A DNA stretch of 64,000 nt from Homalodisca vitripennis (taxonomy: Eukaryota > Arthropoda > Insecta > Hemiptera > Cicadellidae): assembly GCF_021130785.1 (NCBI RefSeq), contig NC_060209.1, positions 25,048,001-25,112,000 of the forward strand. Direction: 5' to 3'. Of the stretch, positions 35,831 through 47,829 are shown one piece after another; position 1 is the first letter of the stretch, and every line of letters begins with the position of its first letter. Below the pieces are notes generated by a model. That model saw nothing but the letters and a program-made list of their open reading frames with translations, ran no database searches and was not told the origin of the DNA. Position numbers and translations under genes: made by a program.

Positions 35831-37462
35831 GTACATGTAGAATATTGTTGACCTATATCCTGTGTCAAATATCAACATTAAAATGTAGACAACAAACTAT
35901 CACTTCAAAGAACATTTTCTTGCCAATCGCATTTCCAAAATACAAGATATCTTTGTGAAATTGCATAAGTACGAAAGCATGTGAACTAACTATCGTAATA
36001 AAACTAATTAAGTTTAACAGCGATTCGTTAAGATGACTGAAGACCTGAGGAAGCCGTTGCGCCGATAAAACATTTAACTGTCTACCAGAATTTGGTTGCA
36101 CACCTAAAAAGAGAAAGCTAAAGCAAGAAACTAGGCAAACGTTTAAGGTAAATTGGCAATTAGTAAATTTTCATTGACATCTAAAAAATATTCACGAGAT
36201 AACACGTTGTTTGGACATAGCCAGTCACTGAAAACAAATCACTTGATTCAACATTATCAAAATCGGCGACCCAGAACGATGAAAGCTCATTATAGTTAAG
36301 ACGTAACCATAAGCGCTTCGAGGAGTTTGATAAAGACGCCCAAAATAAAATATAAGTTCAAGGAAGAGTGGTAGAGAGTTCAACGCAAAAACAAATAAGC
36401 TCCTAAATAAAACTATCAATATCTTTAGTATGAATGTTTATGAGCTGGAAATGGAGTTATTGGATTTTAAACACGAATTTTGTCAAATTATTGATTAACT
36501 CAACACGTGGTTTGCCTGCCTTCATTACAACTTACTGTGACAACGATAGTACGATAAAATCTACAGTAGGGACCACGAAAGAAGTGCAGTTGGTGGCAAA
36601 AAATAGAATGGACAGGCCCGTGCGACGTTGCCAACGTTGCCATACAACACGTCAACTGCAGCACGGTACGGAACAAATTTGGCAACGTTGCTCAGTCCTC
36701 ATTGGCAGCTCCAAGGTCACGCGCCAAATAGGCTCCTCCCTGAACTTCACTTTCTGGTGAGCCCTACTGTAGAGGTATCTACTTTAATAGTTCAATGTAC
36801 AGCAAAATTTCACAAATCAAATTCATCACAAAAAGAACAGGAGTACGTAATTTTTAGTTAGTTTAATTAAAAATATAAATATTACAATGTCTGTAGCACG
36901 CGATAACAATGACAATAGGCTACATAGGAAAAGTTACGCGATCTAGATTTCGAAGTAAATAACATTGAAATCCTCACGCTCTTTTATAAAAATGCTTACA
37001 CGCAAAAAATAACATACTTATCGGTGCAAAACCTTTCAGGAAACAAGCGACCAAAATTAATTGAAGAGCACATAAAAACATTTTCTCTTTACAATGACTA
37101 AACTCTATACTGTTCTCAAACATTTCCACTTTGATTTGCAACTTTTCCAGTTTCAGTTAGAATGATGCTGCGGGCAGCCAGCCAGTAAGTAATTCTCGCG
37201 GGCCCCATCTACGGGCAGAAACTTCAGTCGCTAATGAATTTTCAACCCGCTAAAACAAACCAAGCGTCCCGCCCAAAACAAACTTTTCTACTTCCTCGTA
37301 AAATATTCTCTGGAGCAATCTTTTTGTTTTCTTCGCCACGTAAATTTCTCAAACGAGATTTTTGAAACTGAGCTATTTATAATAAATAATTGACAGTTAA
37401 TAAATAATTAATTGTAACTATGGTGCAAAGAAAGTGTACAGTCACACCGAGTGACCGGTTAA
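35831..37462. other. Non-coding; repeated GTTGCC words at 36625-36690 and GC patch at 37150-37290
   Basis: At 36625-36690 the sequence reads CGTTGCCAACGTTGCCAT and later TTTGGCAACGTTGC, i.e. inverted and direct copies of GTTGCCA, the half-site of RFX-type X-boxes. It may be a regulatory cluster. No gene is recognised; frames here are short. Confidence 0.35.
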
Positions 37463-37740
37463 ATTCAAATTCAAAACCTTATTTATTTCCAAATAAAGAA
37501 ATTACAATTCCATAATAGATTAATATATACTATAGTAATTTTCAAGTATGATTAAAACATAAACATTACTTAAAATATAGGAAAAAAGTACCCACATAGG
37601 CAAGCCTGCGCGTGGGGTTAAATTGGTTTCTAATATAATATATCGTACAGGCATATACAATTTACAAATAAATAATTGATATTAATGGTTTTTAAGTTTA
37701 AAAATACAACTTCAAAAAAGACATATTTATATAGACCCCG
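37463..37740 (-). mobile_element. LINE-like 3' end with simple tail and stem-loop
   Basis: On the minus strand the 3' end reads TTTTGAATTTGAATTTAA, a short-repeat tail. About 130 bp upstream is a two-tier hairpin: CCCAC (37591-37595) with GTGGG (37612-37616), enclosing AGGC-AA-GCCT. No reverse-transcriptase segment remains, so this is a short 5'-truncated copy or a SINE borrowing a LINE tail. Confidence 0.5.
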
Positions 37741-38267
37741 GACCTTATCTACAGATCATCATCAATAAGTCACACATTTATTGAGTAAAAATAAACCGTG
37801 TTGGAAGAGAAAATAGCGGACGGGAGAGAAGAGACGAGTGGGCAAGACAGCCAGAGGCTTGGGAGCTGAAAGCTATCAAAACACTGGTAATTGAATTTAT
37901 GGTCTACAGCCCGACACGACCGATGGTCGGATATCCACTGAATAAATGTCAAGAGCGTTAGAAGAAACACACTGTATTGTAGCTTTCTCGTGATTTTTCG
38001 GTGTTTAACACGTTTCCTACGCTACTTAGTTTCGATTAAGCTTATTTAAGAGAGGACTCATATGAAGCACTAAATTAATTATGTAACAACATTCGAGTCT
38101 TGTTAGTTCATTATAATACGAGAAAAACAGTTTTCTTAAGATATTCGTAGCATCAGCTTTATGACTGTACCATCATCAGTTTATTTAGTGTGTTTGTTTT
38201 ACTGGTTGATTTTTATGACGGACTTGTACGACGTAATCTAGGTTGTGTTGTGTAACTCTTTCCGGAA

Positions 38268-39050
38268 GAGGGTGACCAGACATCCGGCTTCAGAAGGTCA
38301 TGTCATACTGTCCTCCCGGCTTTTTAAAATTATGCAAAATGTCCGGCTTTTCGTCGAACAGATGTTTAAAAATAGTAGCACCACGTTAAAACATTATTCT
38401 TAAGTCCCGAAGATAGGCCATGATAAGTTATTGCCATTGCATGTGAACTGCTGTTAGATTCAGTTGTATGTTGAGTGTTGTCTGTAGTGTCACTGGTTCA
38501 CTGTTGTTTCTATCCCCTCAGCTGCACTGGCGCTACTACCCCTTGATTTCCTATTATATACAACTCATATATCCAACGAATAATAGGTCAATTTTGTTGT
38601 AATACATTATAATTTATAGTGATAATTTCTTATGTGTTTGTTAGTATAGCTTACTAACAATGTAATAAATCAATGCAATAAATATTTCACAATATTTCAC
38701 ACACTTTATTTTTAATATCATTTTAAAATTTGAGTTCTTATCAGTTATATTTTTTTTATAAAATGTCTAATAACAATTAATTTAATCTTAATCCACATAC
38801 GAAATAACAGCCTCAGATAATATCCATCAACATAGCCTACCCTTTAACAATATGAATCCCTTTGATTTTTCCATTTATATGTTAAAACAAATCTGATTTG
38901 AGTTTTTTTTATTTGCATTACAATATAGTACTAACAAATAATGCTTTTTAACCATGTATAAATCAACGTTTTTCGCAATGTTTATAAGAATATTCACTAC
39001 TGTCTCCATTTTTCACTCTCAAAAGTCCTCTTTTTAGGAATTTGCGTCTG
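38268..39050. mobile_element. Second, diverged copy of the hAT-type element
   Basis: Same order of blocks as 5001-5812: GGGTGACCAGACATCCGGCT, then TTAGATTCAGTTGTATGTTG, then GCACTGGCGCTACTACCCCT, then AAAAGTCCTCTTTTTAGGAA. The left terminal C is mutated (GAGGGTG) and the right terminal repeat is lost after GTCTG, so it can no longer be mobilised and no target duplication is visible. No coding capacity. Confidence 0.88.
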
Positions 39051-39740
39051 ATTGCATCAATACTGACACAAAGCAAGACAATGTTGCGCTCGTCTACACG
39101 CAACGACTCGGCTGTGTGGTTCACCGACTTTCCGAGATAACATGTGTGAACTATTTACACAGCTGCGTAACAGAAAATAACATCTAAACTATGCTAGGCT
39201 AATTGGTGTTTATCGGTAGTTAGTTATAGAAAAACATAGCTGTCATGGGCTCTCTTGGTGGAAATGTAAGCTACTAAAACTACCATTAATAGTATTAATT
39301 AGTAAGCTAAATATAGTAAAGTAATGTCGTAATGTCTTATTTTACCTGGCAGAGTTAGGGCTAAGACGCCCTCTCTAACACTTAACCTGGGGACTAACAT
39401 CTTTAAGGTAACTTCAAAACCACCACCAATGCAGGCGGGCTGCTTGCAAGGACAGGATCGCTCAACGGTCACCCATCCAGGCAGCAACCACCCTCGACGT
39501 TGCTTGATCCTGTTATCTTGCGATAACAGCCGTACCCGCTACACTGCGTCATTGGCATATACAATATACAAAAACGTTTTAAAGAGGATGGATGATGATA
39601 TAATGGTGACAATGTAGGAAAGATTAAAAAAGTACACTAATTACGCGTTTTAGTTCATCAAGAAAACATTTTCCATATAGATTTATCGTTACTCCAACTA
39701 AATAAAACGAGCCTTGTTAACGACAAACAAGAACATTCGA
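39051..39740. other. Non-coding, no recognised feature
   Basis: Unique sequence. Two overlapping short frames around 39430-39490 are complementary to each other and have no family resemblance. Confidence 0.4.
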
Positions 39741-39749
39741 CATGTCGTC

Positions 39750-39837
39750 TGAGTCAGCGTCTAACATGACGACTCACTCTTCCTCTGGTGAGTCAGCAGC
39801 GGTAACCGGGTTTACAGATAAGTCTGGCAATGATAAG
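39750..39837. promoter_or_regulatory. Cluster of AP-1/CncC-Maf-like and GATA motifs
   Basis: TGAGTCAGC (39750-39758) and TGAGTCAGCA (39789-39798), with a third TGA(C)GACTCA-like word between them, match the AP-1 / antioxidant-response core. GATAAG at 39817-39822 and TGATAAG at 39831-39837 follow. Motif density in about 90 bp is well above the local background. It lies upstream of the coding start of the Akap200-like gene and could be an intronic or distal enhancer; target and activity are unknown. Confidence 0.35.
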
Positions 39838-40300
39838 CTCCCTATTCCCGCCCACCGCTCACTCCTTAAACTAATGTTGACAATGTTCAAGAGACATGAC
39901 ATAATTTAGATCAAATATAGGGAACGTTTCTAGTTTTGTGTTAGCTCACTAAGTCGGTGCTACGCCCTGGTTCTATAATAATTTGTAAACCGTATTCTCT
40001 CATTTACATTATATTATAACATTTAGGAGACAGTTGGTTAGCAAAGATTCTCTGGTTTAATTAGTATTTATTTTCGCATCTCTTTACTATTAATTTGAAG
40101 AGAAACATTTTAAACAGCTATTTTGAGTTGAAGAAACTACACACAAATTAAACTTTTTAAACATAAATTAAATCTGATTTAATCATATATTAGATTCTAA
40201 AAGTCCATAATGTATATATAAGATATTTTATAAGGAATAGAATAGGCGGCATTAAAATTAATTTAATATGATCTTTACTGTAACAATGCCTGAGTGAAAA
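39838..40300. other. Non-coding, no recognised feature
   Basis: AT-rich unique sequence leading into the 34-bp array. Confidence 0.4.
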
Positions 40301-40602
40301 GCAACAAAATCGCCTCAATTGTTTGTGGAAAAGGGAACACAATCGTCTCAACTGTCTGTGGAAAATGGAGCACAATTTATCGTCTCAATTGTCTGTGGAA
40401 AAAGCAACACAATTGTCTTAATTGTCTGTGGAAAATGGAGCACAATCGTCTCAATTGTCTGCGGAAAAAGGCAACGCAATCGTCTCAATTTGTCTGTGGA
40501 AAAGGCAACGCATCGCTCACATTGTCTGTGGAAAAGGCAACACAATCGTCTCAATTGTCTGTGGAAAAGGCAACACAATCGTCTCAAATGTCTGTGGAAA
40601 AA
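40301..40602. repeat. Tandem array, 33-36-bp unit, about 9 copies
   Basis: The unit is AACACAATCGTCTCAATTGT then CTGTGGAAAAGGC. The copies vary in the GGAAAATGGAGC / GGAAAAGGCAAC joint. Overlapping open frames of 80-120 codons on both strands come from the repetition. Confidence 0.93.
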
Positions 40603-42865
40603 ATACGTTCTCTCCTTGCTCTTTTGTCAACACCAACCGATTGTGTTCTAGAATAAGACATGAGGTAAAGAACCAATAATTCGAATAACACGTGTGTGAT
40701 ATGTTTAGTAATTATAACTGGGACCTGATAACAAACCAAACTTAAATGTTATCGGCAACTAAATAACTATGCACTACCGGACTAAATAGTTGTCGAACTG
40801 TGTAGGCGCTCGTAATTACTATAATTATTATTATGATTATCTTACTATCGACCAAATGGATTATCTAAGTTACGTGGTTTTTCTAGACGGGCGACTATTA
40901 TTCACCTAAGTACTGTGTAAAGTACTACATTGTTGCCATATATTTAAATTCTGTAAAGTACAATAAGTAAAACATATTTATGACGCATTTAGTCCATTCA
41001 AATTACTTCATATCTCGTAATAATATCTGGATAATAGCATAACGTAATTTATTTCACGGACATAATATAATAACATCCGATTAAATCGTAATCGTCTTCT
41101 TTTTTCGCAAGCCTTCAAAAACATAATACGATCATATTTTATATAAAGCAATACACTGCGATATTGCAACACGCTAACGAATATTGTACAATTTAAAACC
41201 CGTCAGTTTTAATGCATAAGCATTTCAATTGGTATGCTGTAGCAATTACAGAAGTGAACATTATAAAATGGCTAAAAATAAATCCTAACGTCACTTTATT
41301 TTTCGGAAAAATATACCAGCCGAGGTTATTGTTGTGACGAGATAAAAAATATATCACGGTTTCAGAGTTTTAAACACAAAAAGGTGACATGTCAGGTGGG
41401 AGCTGTAGGGGATCAATTATACTGAAAATTAAAAACACTGCCGAATGGTGATATAGGTTTGGATTCAATTAATTTCCACCGTTTGAAAATTATTGGTGCG
41501 TGAAAAACGCTTGCAACGGTTGCAAAAAGCTGGCAACGACTATAGAGGGGCCCTCTTCAAAAGTGAAACTGATTCTTCAATATTGGAATATGAGTATTTA
41601 TCCCGCGCCCTCTTCTCTTCTCAATAAAGGTGCACAGAATCACCTGACACGAGAACGCTACTAGTAAAAGTAGATAAATTTTAAATCTCGGTATCATACG
41701 TGAGTGTTGAATAACTACTGGCTTTCCGTATTATTAACGATTTTCGGTATTATCAGAATAGGGGTAATTCCAATGACACGGCAGGAAATGCAATACAGGA
41801 ATATATGACTTATTAAAAAGTTTAAATAGCGCGATTTTTTTATAATGAAACCAATTGCTGTTTTACAAATCTATAGTGTATTTAGAGGGGACAAAATACA
41901 TTATACAGCTTTCAGGCAGAAAAACTGTCAGTTTCGATTTGTTTGCAATATTAAGATACTGAGACTACTCCCTATATGATACGTAACATCCGCACTATTC
42001 AAAAGGTTTCCAAGTTAATTTTGTATTCCTGGAAATACGACATTTTAATCTCTAAGTTATAGCATTGATTTCGGAATTTAATAACGTTAAAATATTATAA
42101 ACGTCCAGAACAACGGTGTATAAATCAACCAAAACGACAACAGTATACGATACTGTGGGAACTGCAGAATTCCAAAGTAATGCCCTGCACTTATTACAAA
42201 ATACCACATAACTTTTCGTACAACCAAAATATATATATATTGTACGTTTAAAGTATGTTATTGACAATTTGATGGTTTAATTGAAAGGTTATTTTTTAAA
42301 TACGAGTTTATTGTATTCGTTGTATAGTTTACATACAATAATGGTACATAAATCGTAAGTCCTGGAATTCAACAAATAATAATTATTATTTCTCAAGACT
42401 AAGAACTATTTTTTGGTACCTTAATTGAAATGAGGAGAACGCAAGTCTCCTAAAAGAACAATTTTATAAATAAAAGGCTTTTTATATTGTATAATGTATA
42501 TTCTTAAAAAAACATTTTTAATTTATAAGATTATTATGTTAAAACAAAATATTATATAGATCTTAAAGGTGAGTTAATGAAGCTATTTAGTTACAACACT
42601 ATACAAGTTTTATATACAATACGATAATTGTACGTATATACTAGTTGACTCCGATGTTCTTATTTAACATATTTTATTTCTTAACATATTTTATATTTAA
42701 GAATGAAAAGCTAACGTATTGTCAACAATACCGCAAAAAAAGAACATAATTGTATTAATTTGTATGTTTATGTCAGCATGAGTACATAAAACAATATCAG
42801 AGAATGGTTTGTTAATGTTAGAAACACTAGGATAAATAACTTTACTTACATTTATCACTTGAGGA
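40603..42865. other. AT-rich non-coding, no recognised feature
   Basis: No gene recognised. Near 41500-41545 the words GCAACGGTTGC and GGCAACGAC recall the GTTGCC cluster at 36.6 kb. Confidence 0.45.
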
Positions 42866-43752
42866 AGATTAAAAAGTTAGTAACTAATGCCGACAAGACC
42901 GAACGATACAGTGAGAGCAGCTAGCACCGCGGCTATCGACAGATTACTGGTCAGATACTCGCTATCTCTGTGGTGAATCACTCTGATAAAGTAAATTCTG
43001 GCCACGGCCTCTCCGTTATCTCAGGGTCCAAAGTTCCTGTTTGTAAGATTAAAAAGTTAGTAACTAATGCCGACAAGACCGAACGATACAGTGAGAGCAG
43101 CTAGCACCGCGGCTATCGACAGATTACTGGTCAGATACTCGCTATCTCTGTGGTGAATCACTCTGATAAAGTAAATTCTGGCCACGGCCTCTCCGTTATC
43201 TCAGGGTCCAAAGTTCCTGTTTGTAAGATTAAAAAGTTAGTAACTAATGCCGACAAGACCGAACGATACAGTGAGTACTAACACTACTAGCAATGCGGCT
43301 ATCCACAGATTACTGGTCAGATACTCGCTATCTCTGTGGTGAATCACTCTGATAAAGTAAATTCCGGCCACGGCTTCTCCGTTTTCTCAGGGTCCAAAGT
43401 TCCTGTCGATAAAATTAAAAAGTTACAAACTGGTGCCGACAAGACCGAACGATACAGTGAGTACTAACACTACTAGCAATGCGGCTATCCACAGATTACT
43501 GGTCAGATACTCGCTATCTCTGTGGTGAATCACTCTGATATAGTAAATTCCGGCCACGGCTTCTCCGTTATCTCAGGGTCCAAAGTTCCTGTTTGTAAGA
43601 TTAAAAAGTTACAAACTGGTGCCGACAAGACCGAACGATACAGTGAGTACTAACACTACTAGCAATGCGGCTATCCACAGATTACTGGTCAGATACTCGC
43701 TATCTCTGTGGTGAATCACTCCCCTCTATTTCAGGATCTAAAGTTCCTGTTA
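42866..43752. repeat. 180-186-bp tandem array, 5 copies
   Basis: Units start AGATTAAAAAGTTA at 42866, 43046, 43226, 43412 (AAATTAAAAAG) and 43598. Each contains GCCGACAAGACCGAACGATA, CAGATTACTGGTCAGATACT and CTCAGGGTCCAAAGTTCCTG. The first two units read as identical over 180 bp. Units 3-5 share a variant with TACTAACACTACTAGCAATG, giving 186 bp. The last unit is cut short. The identity of units 1-2 means very recent duplication, homogenisation or an assembly duplication. Confidence 0.96.
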
Positions 43753-44254
43753 GTACAACTGATAGATGATAGACTAGCACTAAATCTATAACTTTAAACG
43801 TGACCTAAAATACCCCCCTTTAGGTCAAAAGAGCTCGGTCAAAGACGGGATAGAAGTTCGAGAAATTAATACTTTTAATACCAAAAACCTACAGTGTGAT
43901 CCTTAAAAATAGATCATGAAGATGAGCATTAATATTAGTTTTAGATTACTATTCATGAGTTAGATACAGTACACCGTACATGTACAGTTTGCAGCTAAGT
44001 AATAAGGTCATAAAGTTATAATATTGTCTGCATTGGGAATTCCTATGAAAGTATGATAAAATACACTTCACTGTCCATAACACCCCCATACAAAAATAAA
44101 TAAGCAAATGGTATAATATACGACTACTTTTGAAAACCGAACAGCAAAAACAGTTATAGTTATACAAGTCATACAATTACTATATTAACAATATTTTAGA
44201 AAGACATTTGCTTCAACTTACTAATACTAAAATATGATACAGTACATAAATTTA

Positions 44255-44462
44255 ACTTACATTGATCAAAGAAACAGAAACTCGGAAGTAAAGACACAGA
44301 ATGTCCGATGTGGTGTCGACTAAGACTGAGCGATAGAGTGAAAACTTGTACCACAGATACACAGATTACTGGACAATCACACTGGCTAATCACACTGATA
44401 TTGTATATTCCAGTCCACAGTCACTACGTTATCTCGGGTCCGTAGTGCATGTTTATACAGCA
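44255..44462. repeat. Orphan, diverged monomer of the 180-bp repeat
   Basis: About 200 bp with the same order of landmarks as the 180-bp array: GTCGACTAAGACTGAGCGAT, ACAGATTACTGG, AATCACACTGATATTGTATA, CCAGTCCACAG, ATCTCGGGTCCGTAG, GTTTATACAG. It is clearly diverged from the array units but close to the copy at 46790-46998. Confidence 0.8.
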
Positions 44463-44482
44463 GATAGGCTCTGTCTGGTACG

Positions 44483-45235
44483 ATTGTAGGACTGTAGGTC
44501 CACGCCTAGTTTGACGAGGGTGACTGACGTCACTTTTCTGCAGGGTAGGACAGTTAGTCCACGCCGACACCTGTGGACTAACTGTCCTACTTTTCATAAC
44601 TGACCTGGCCGTGCATTAGTTTTTTCTACCTGCACGTATTCTTTATTTTGGTCAGTGATGCTTCCACTACATTCGCACAGCGTACTGCTAAAGCAGCAAA
44701 TATTACCAACAGTTTACTCAAGCTATCACATATGAAGTGGATTACTAATAGGGATTATATCTTAACGAATTCCATATAGCATTATATTACTATCTGATTA
44801 ATTTGGTTGGCATTGTCCTAATGAATCATAAACATCTACAGTAAGTTTGGATTAGTTATTCCTTATATTGGACCATCGTTTGTATAATACTGTATATACC
44901 AGTAGACACTATAATCGTTACAGACATTCTTAAGTTAGAAATGGCGTAACTAACCTGACTTTATTTTATGTATATAATTTCGTTTCATTCTTTTTGCAGC
45001 TGTCTTATGTAGTGTACTGAAAATTATTTAGCAGATATAGAGTTTAGATCTCGAAACATCCATTCAAGTGCTGCAGTGTGAGTACGACGATCCCTTATCA
45101 ACCCCTCGTCAAAAGAAACCCGTGAGTCGGACAGTGGGTCCCAGGCCGGGACCGTGGACCTACTGTCCACCCCTTAAGAAGTAGGTAAGAAATGCTTCCG
45201 GCAGTTTTATGACGTGGACCTACAGTCCGTTTACC
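44483..45235. mobile_element. 753-bp inverted-repeat element with 10-bp TSD (Mutator-like candidate)
   Basis: GTCTGGTACG occurs exactly at 44473-44482 and 45236-45245, directly flanking the segment. Just inside, the left end has GGACTGTAGGTCCACGCC and the right end its inverse GACGTGGACCTACAGTCC. Subterminal GGACAGTTAGTCCAC units form a perfect 18-bp hairpin at 44545-44562/44573-44590. The right side has a similar imperfect hairpin (45129-45168). A TTTGACGAGGG block is also inverted (about 44513 and 45107). A 9-11-bp duplication points to Mutator-like elements. No transposase frame. Confidence 0.75.
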
Positions 45236-46789
45236 GTCTGGTACGGGTAAGTCAAGATAACTTCGAGCATGATCGAAAATATCCCTGAAGTTGTCACGCT
45301 TTTTATAGCAGTGTCTAGAGATCACTGTTGTTCTAAAAAACATGAAATTCGCTGACACGAATACTTTTAATAGCTAGCTGTGACCTTTAAAATTTGTTGC
45401 TTCGAGATAAGATGAGCAGTAATACTAGTTTATTTACTATTATGGTGGTATGGACTCCATTTACTTAAGGAGTGATGAATTATTATTGATAGTCTATACT
45501 AGAATCAGTGCTACTAAATCCACAGTAATAATAATATTTAAAAAAATTTGGATCCCCAGTTTGTTTTATCATCATTTTGTAATAAACAAATAATATACTG
45601 TTACACAAATCTTAATGTGTGTATGTATAGTTCAAAGTACCTTATAAACAGTTGTGAAAACTATTGCACCCGAGGTTTAATTCACGAATCATACCAACAA
45701 AGCTATTTTTTTTTTTTTTTTTTTTTTAATGACATAAGCTCATATGACATCCTCATGCCATGTCACTTTCATTCCAATTTAAAATAAAATAACACACGAT
45801 TTGCTGATTGTCGTATACATTCAATCAACGTTTAACAATTGGAAATTATATTGTGGAGAGTACAAAATTCTGAGTCTGTCATTAGGTAAACAACTTTTCA
45901 GTCCTTGATCTAATATTTTCATTAAAATTTACTATACGACAGCTGCTGTACAAAAAGTACCACCACCTATTGTTGAACTAGTTCCACATTGACGTTTCAA
46001 AATAATTGTAAACTTAAAAACGTTACATTTAAATAAGTAAGTTGCAATAACTGTTTTCCGATGTTATAACAAATTTATCTGTACACATTATGTATACAGA
46101 TAATAACAATACTCATTTCAAAAATTACATTAACATACGAGAACGTTTATCGCAGAAAACTATTATTTCAGTTCTGATCTATTAGATAAATTTAAATCAA
46201 GGAATTTATTTTGTAATTATCTCCAATCTGATTGCAAAAAGGGAATTTCAATTTATTTTTTGAATAACTAATTCTTGAACGAAAAAACTAGTAAACACTA
46301 GTATTACAGTTTCATTAGTATTTTATGTACGTTCGACAATTTAGACATTCAGTTTAGAATCTCAAGAAACATAAAACATTCTATTTAATTGTCAATTTTA
46401 ATCAATAAAAAACTATCAAACTACCGCATATATGGATTATGGCGGTTTTGGGTTCTGTGGACCATGATAGAAGAAATTGCAAAAAAATTCCTGGAAATTC
46501 AGTCATGCGGGTGGTTGCAATATGCAAGGTTTCTAGGAAATTTACATAAATGTATGCTTTTATGAGGCTAATTTACCCCACTCGTTTCAAAGAGATCCTC
46601 ACCAAAAGACCAGTGCACGCATAATTAAATAAATACCACAAAGAATTATTCATAGATACTTACTAAACACTATTCAATGAATGAAGATTTAGTTACTGCA
46701 AACAATGTATTAGAAGTATTTGAGGAATCTATTTGTGTAAATTTAATAATACCTAAAAATAATACAATACGAAGATTTAACTCACTTGA
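45236..46789. other. AT-rich non-coding, with a 22-base poly-T run
   Basis: A pure T run lies at 45706-45727. It might mark the tail of a minus-strand retroposed sequence, but no body or target duplication is evident. No gene seen. Confidence 0.45.
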
Positions 46790-46998
46790 TCACAGAAATA
46801 GAAACTCGGAAGTGATATCACAGTATGTCCGAAGTGGTGTCGACCAAGACTGAGCGATGTAGTGAATGCTTGTACCACGGATATATACAGATTACTAGAC
46901 AGATAATTGCTATCTGTGGTGAATCACTCCGATATGACATATACCAGTCCACAGTCACTACGATGTCTCAGAGTCCTATGTACATGTTTATACAGGCA
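46790..46998. repeat. Orphan, diverged monomer of the 180-bp repeat
   Basis: Matches 44255-44462 closely (GAAACTCGGAAGT, GTGGTGTCGACCAAGACTGA, ACCAGTCCACAGTCACTACG, CATGTTTATACAG) and matches the tandem array at lower identity (CTATCTGTGGTGAATCACTC). So at least three loci in 4 kb carry this unit. Confidence 0.8.
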
Positions 46999-47827
46999 AA
47001 TGAGAACAGTCTCTTCTCCTTAAGAACTGACTATACTGGTGGTCATCTTCATTGTAACCCCACAAAAACAATGTTACATCATACATCTTTCCGACTTTAT
47101 TTATAGTCATAGAATTATGGGAATTGTGTCATTTTTAAGATATAATTAATAGGTACGTATCCAAACTCATTTTAGTTTTTACGATATTTTTAAAGGTTAT
47201 TCAGAAAATAATCTCGAAATTTTTCAAACATTAGTTTAAATACTCAAATAGTAGAACTAAGTAGGAGTATAACTTTAAAATGAGACATATCCAAAAACAT
47301 AACGATCAAAAATAAGAGTAAAAAAGTGCATGATACTTAACATTATTCTTATAATGGAAACCTCAAGGTCGATTCACTACCGCCGCTGAATATTCTAAGG
47401 GCTAAATATAGCTATGAAATTATTACTCTTTTTATACCTTTATTCTAAAAGCATTGTCTAGAAAGCACGATTAGTCTAGATTAATCTCCGCCCTTCTTGA
47501 TTAATAATGGGAATCATAACATAAATTCGACTAAACACAACCTACTAATAGTTCAAACTACGTGTTATACTCTCACACTGCTTCCTTGGAGATTTAATAC
47601 TGTGAAGATGGGTGAGGTGATCTAACCTGAACTGACTTGCCTCAGACCTTAGATATTCAAAAGTGAAACAGCTACCAAAGGGTCTCTAGACCGTCTTGCA
47701 TATGGCTACAAACGAACTGGGATAACATTGTTAAGCTATTGCCAGCATTTCAGAAGAATCGATGCACTCCTGGATTAATAGCCTTTCAGGGGAAGAACTA
47801 GTCAGCAGAAAATCTATAACCTTCCAG
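46999..47827. other. Non-coding, no recognised feature
   Basis: AT-rich then mixed sequence. From about 47560 the composition is less AT-rich and runs into the unrecognised open frame. Confidence 0.4.
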
Positions 47828-47829
47828 AG

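Noticed and set aside
40294..40679. Overlapping frames on both strands, 80-120 codons
   Set aside because: Four mutually overlapping frames over the 33-36-bp array; a repeat artefact.
42866..43752. CRISPR-like array of repeats
   Set aside because: Units are head-to-tail 180-bp satellites without unique spacers, and the genome is eukaryotic.
45706..45727. Poly-T run as the tail of a processed pseudogene
   Set aside because: No coding body next to it and no target duplication seen.
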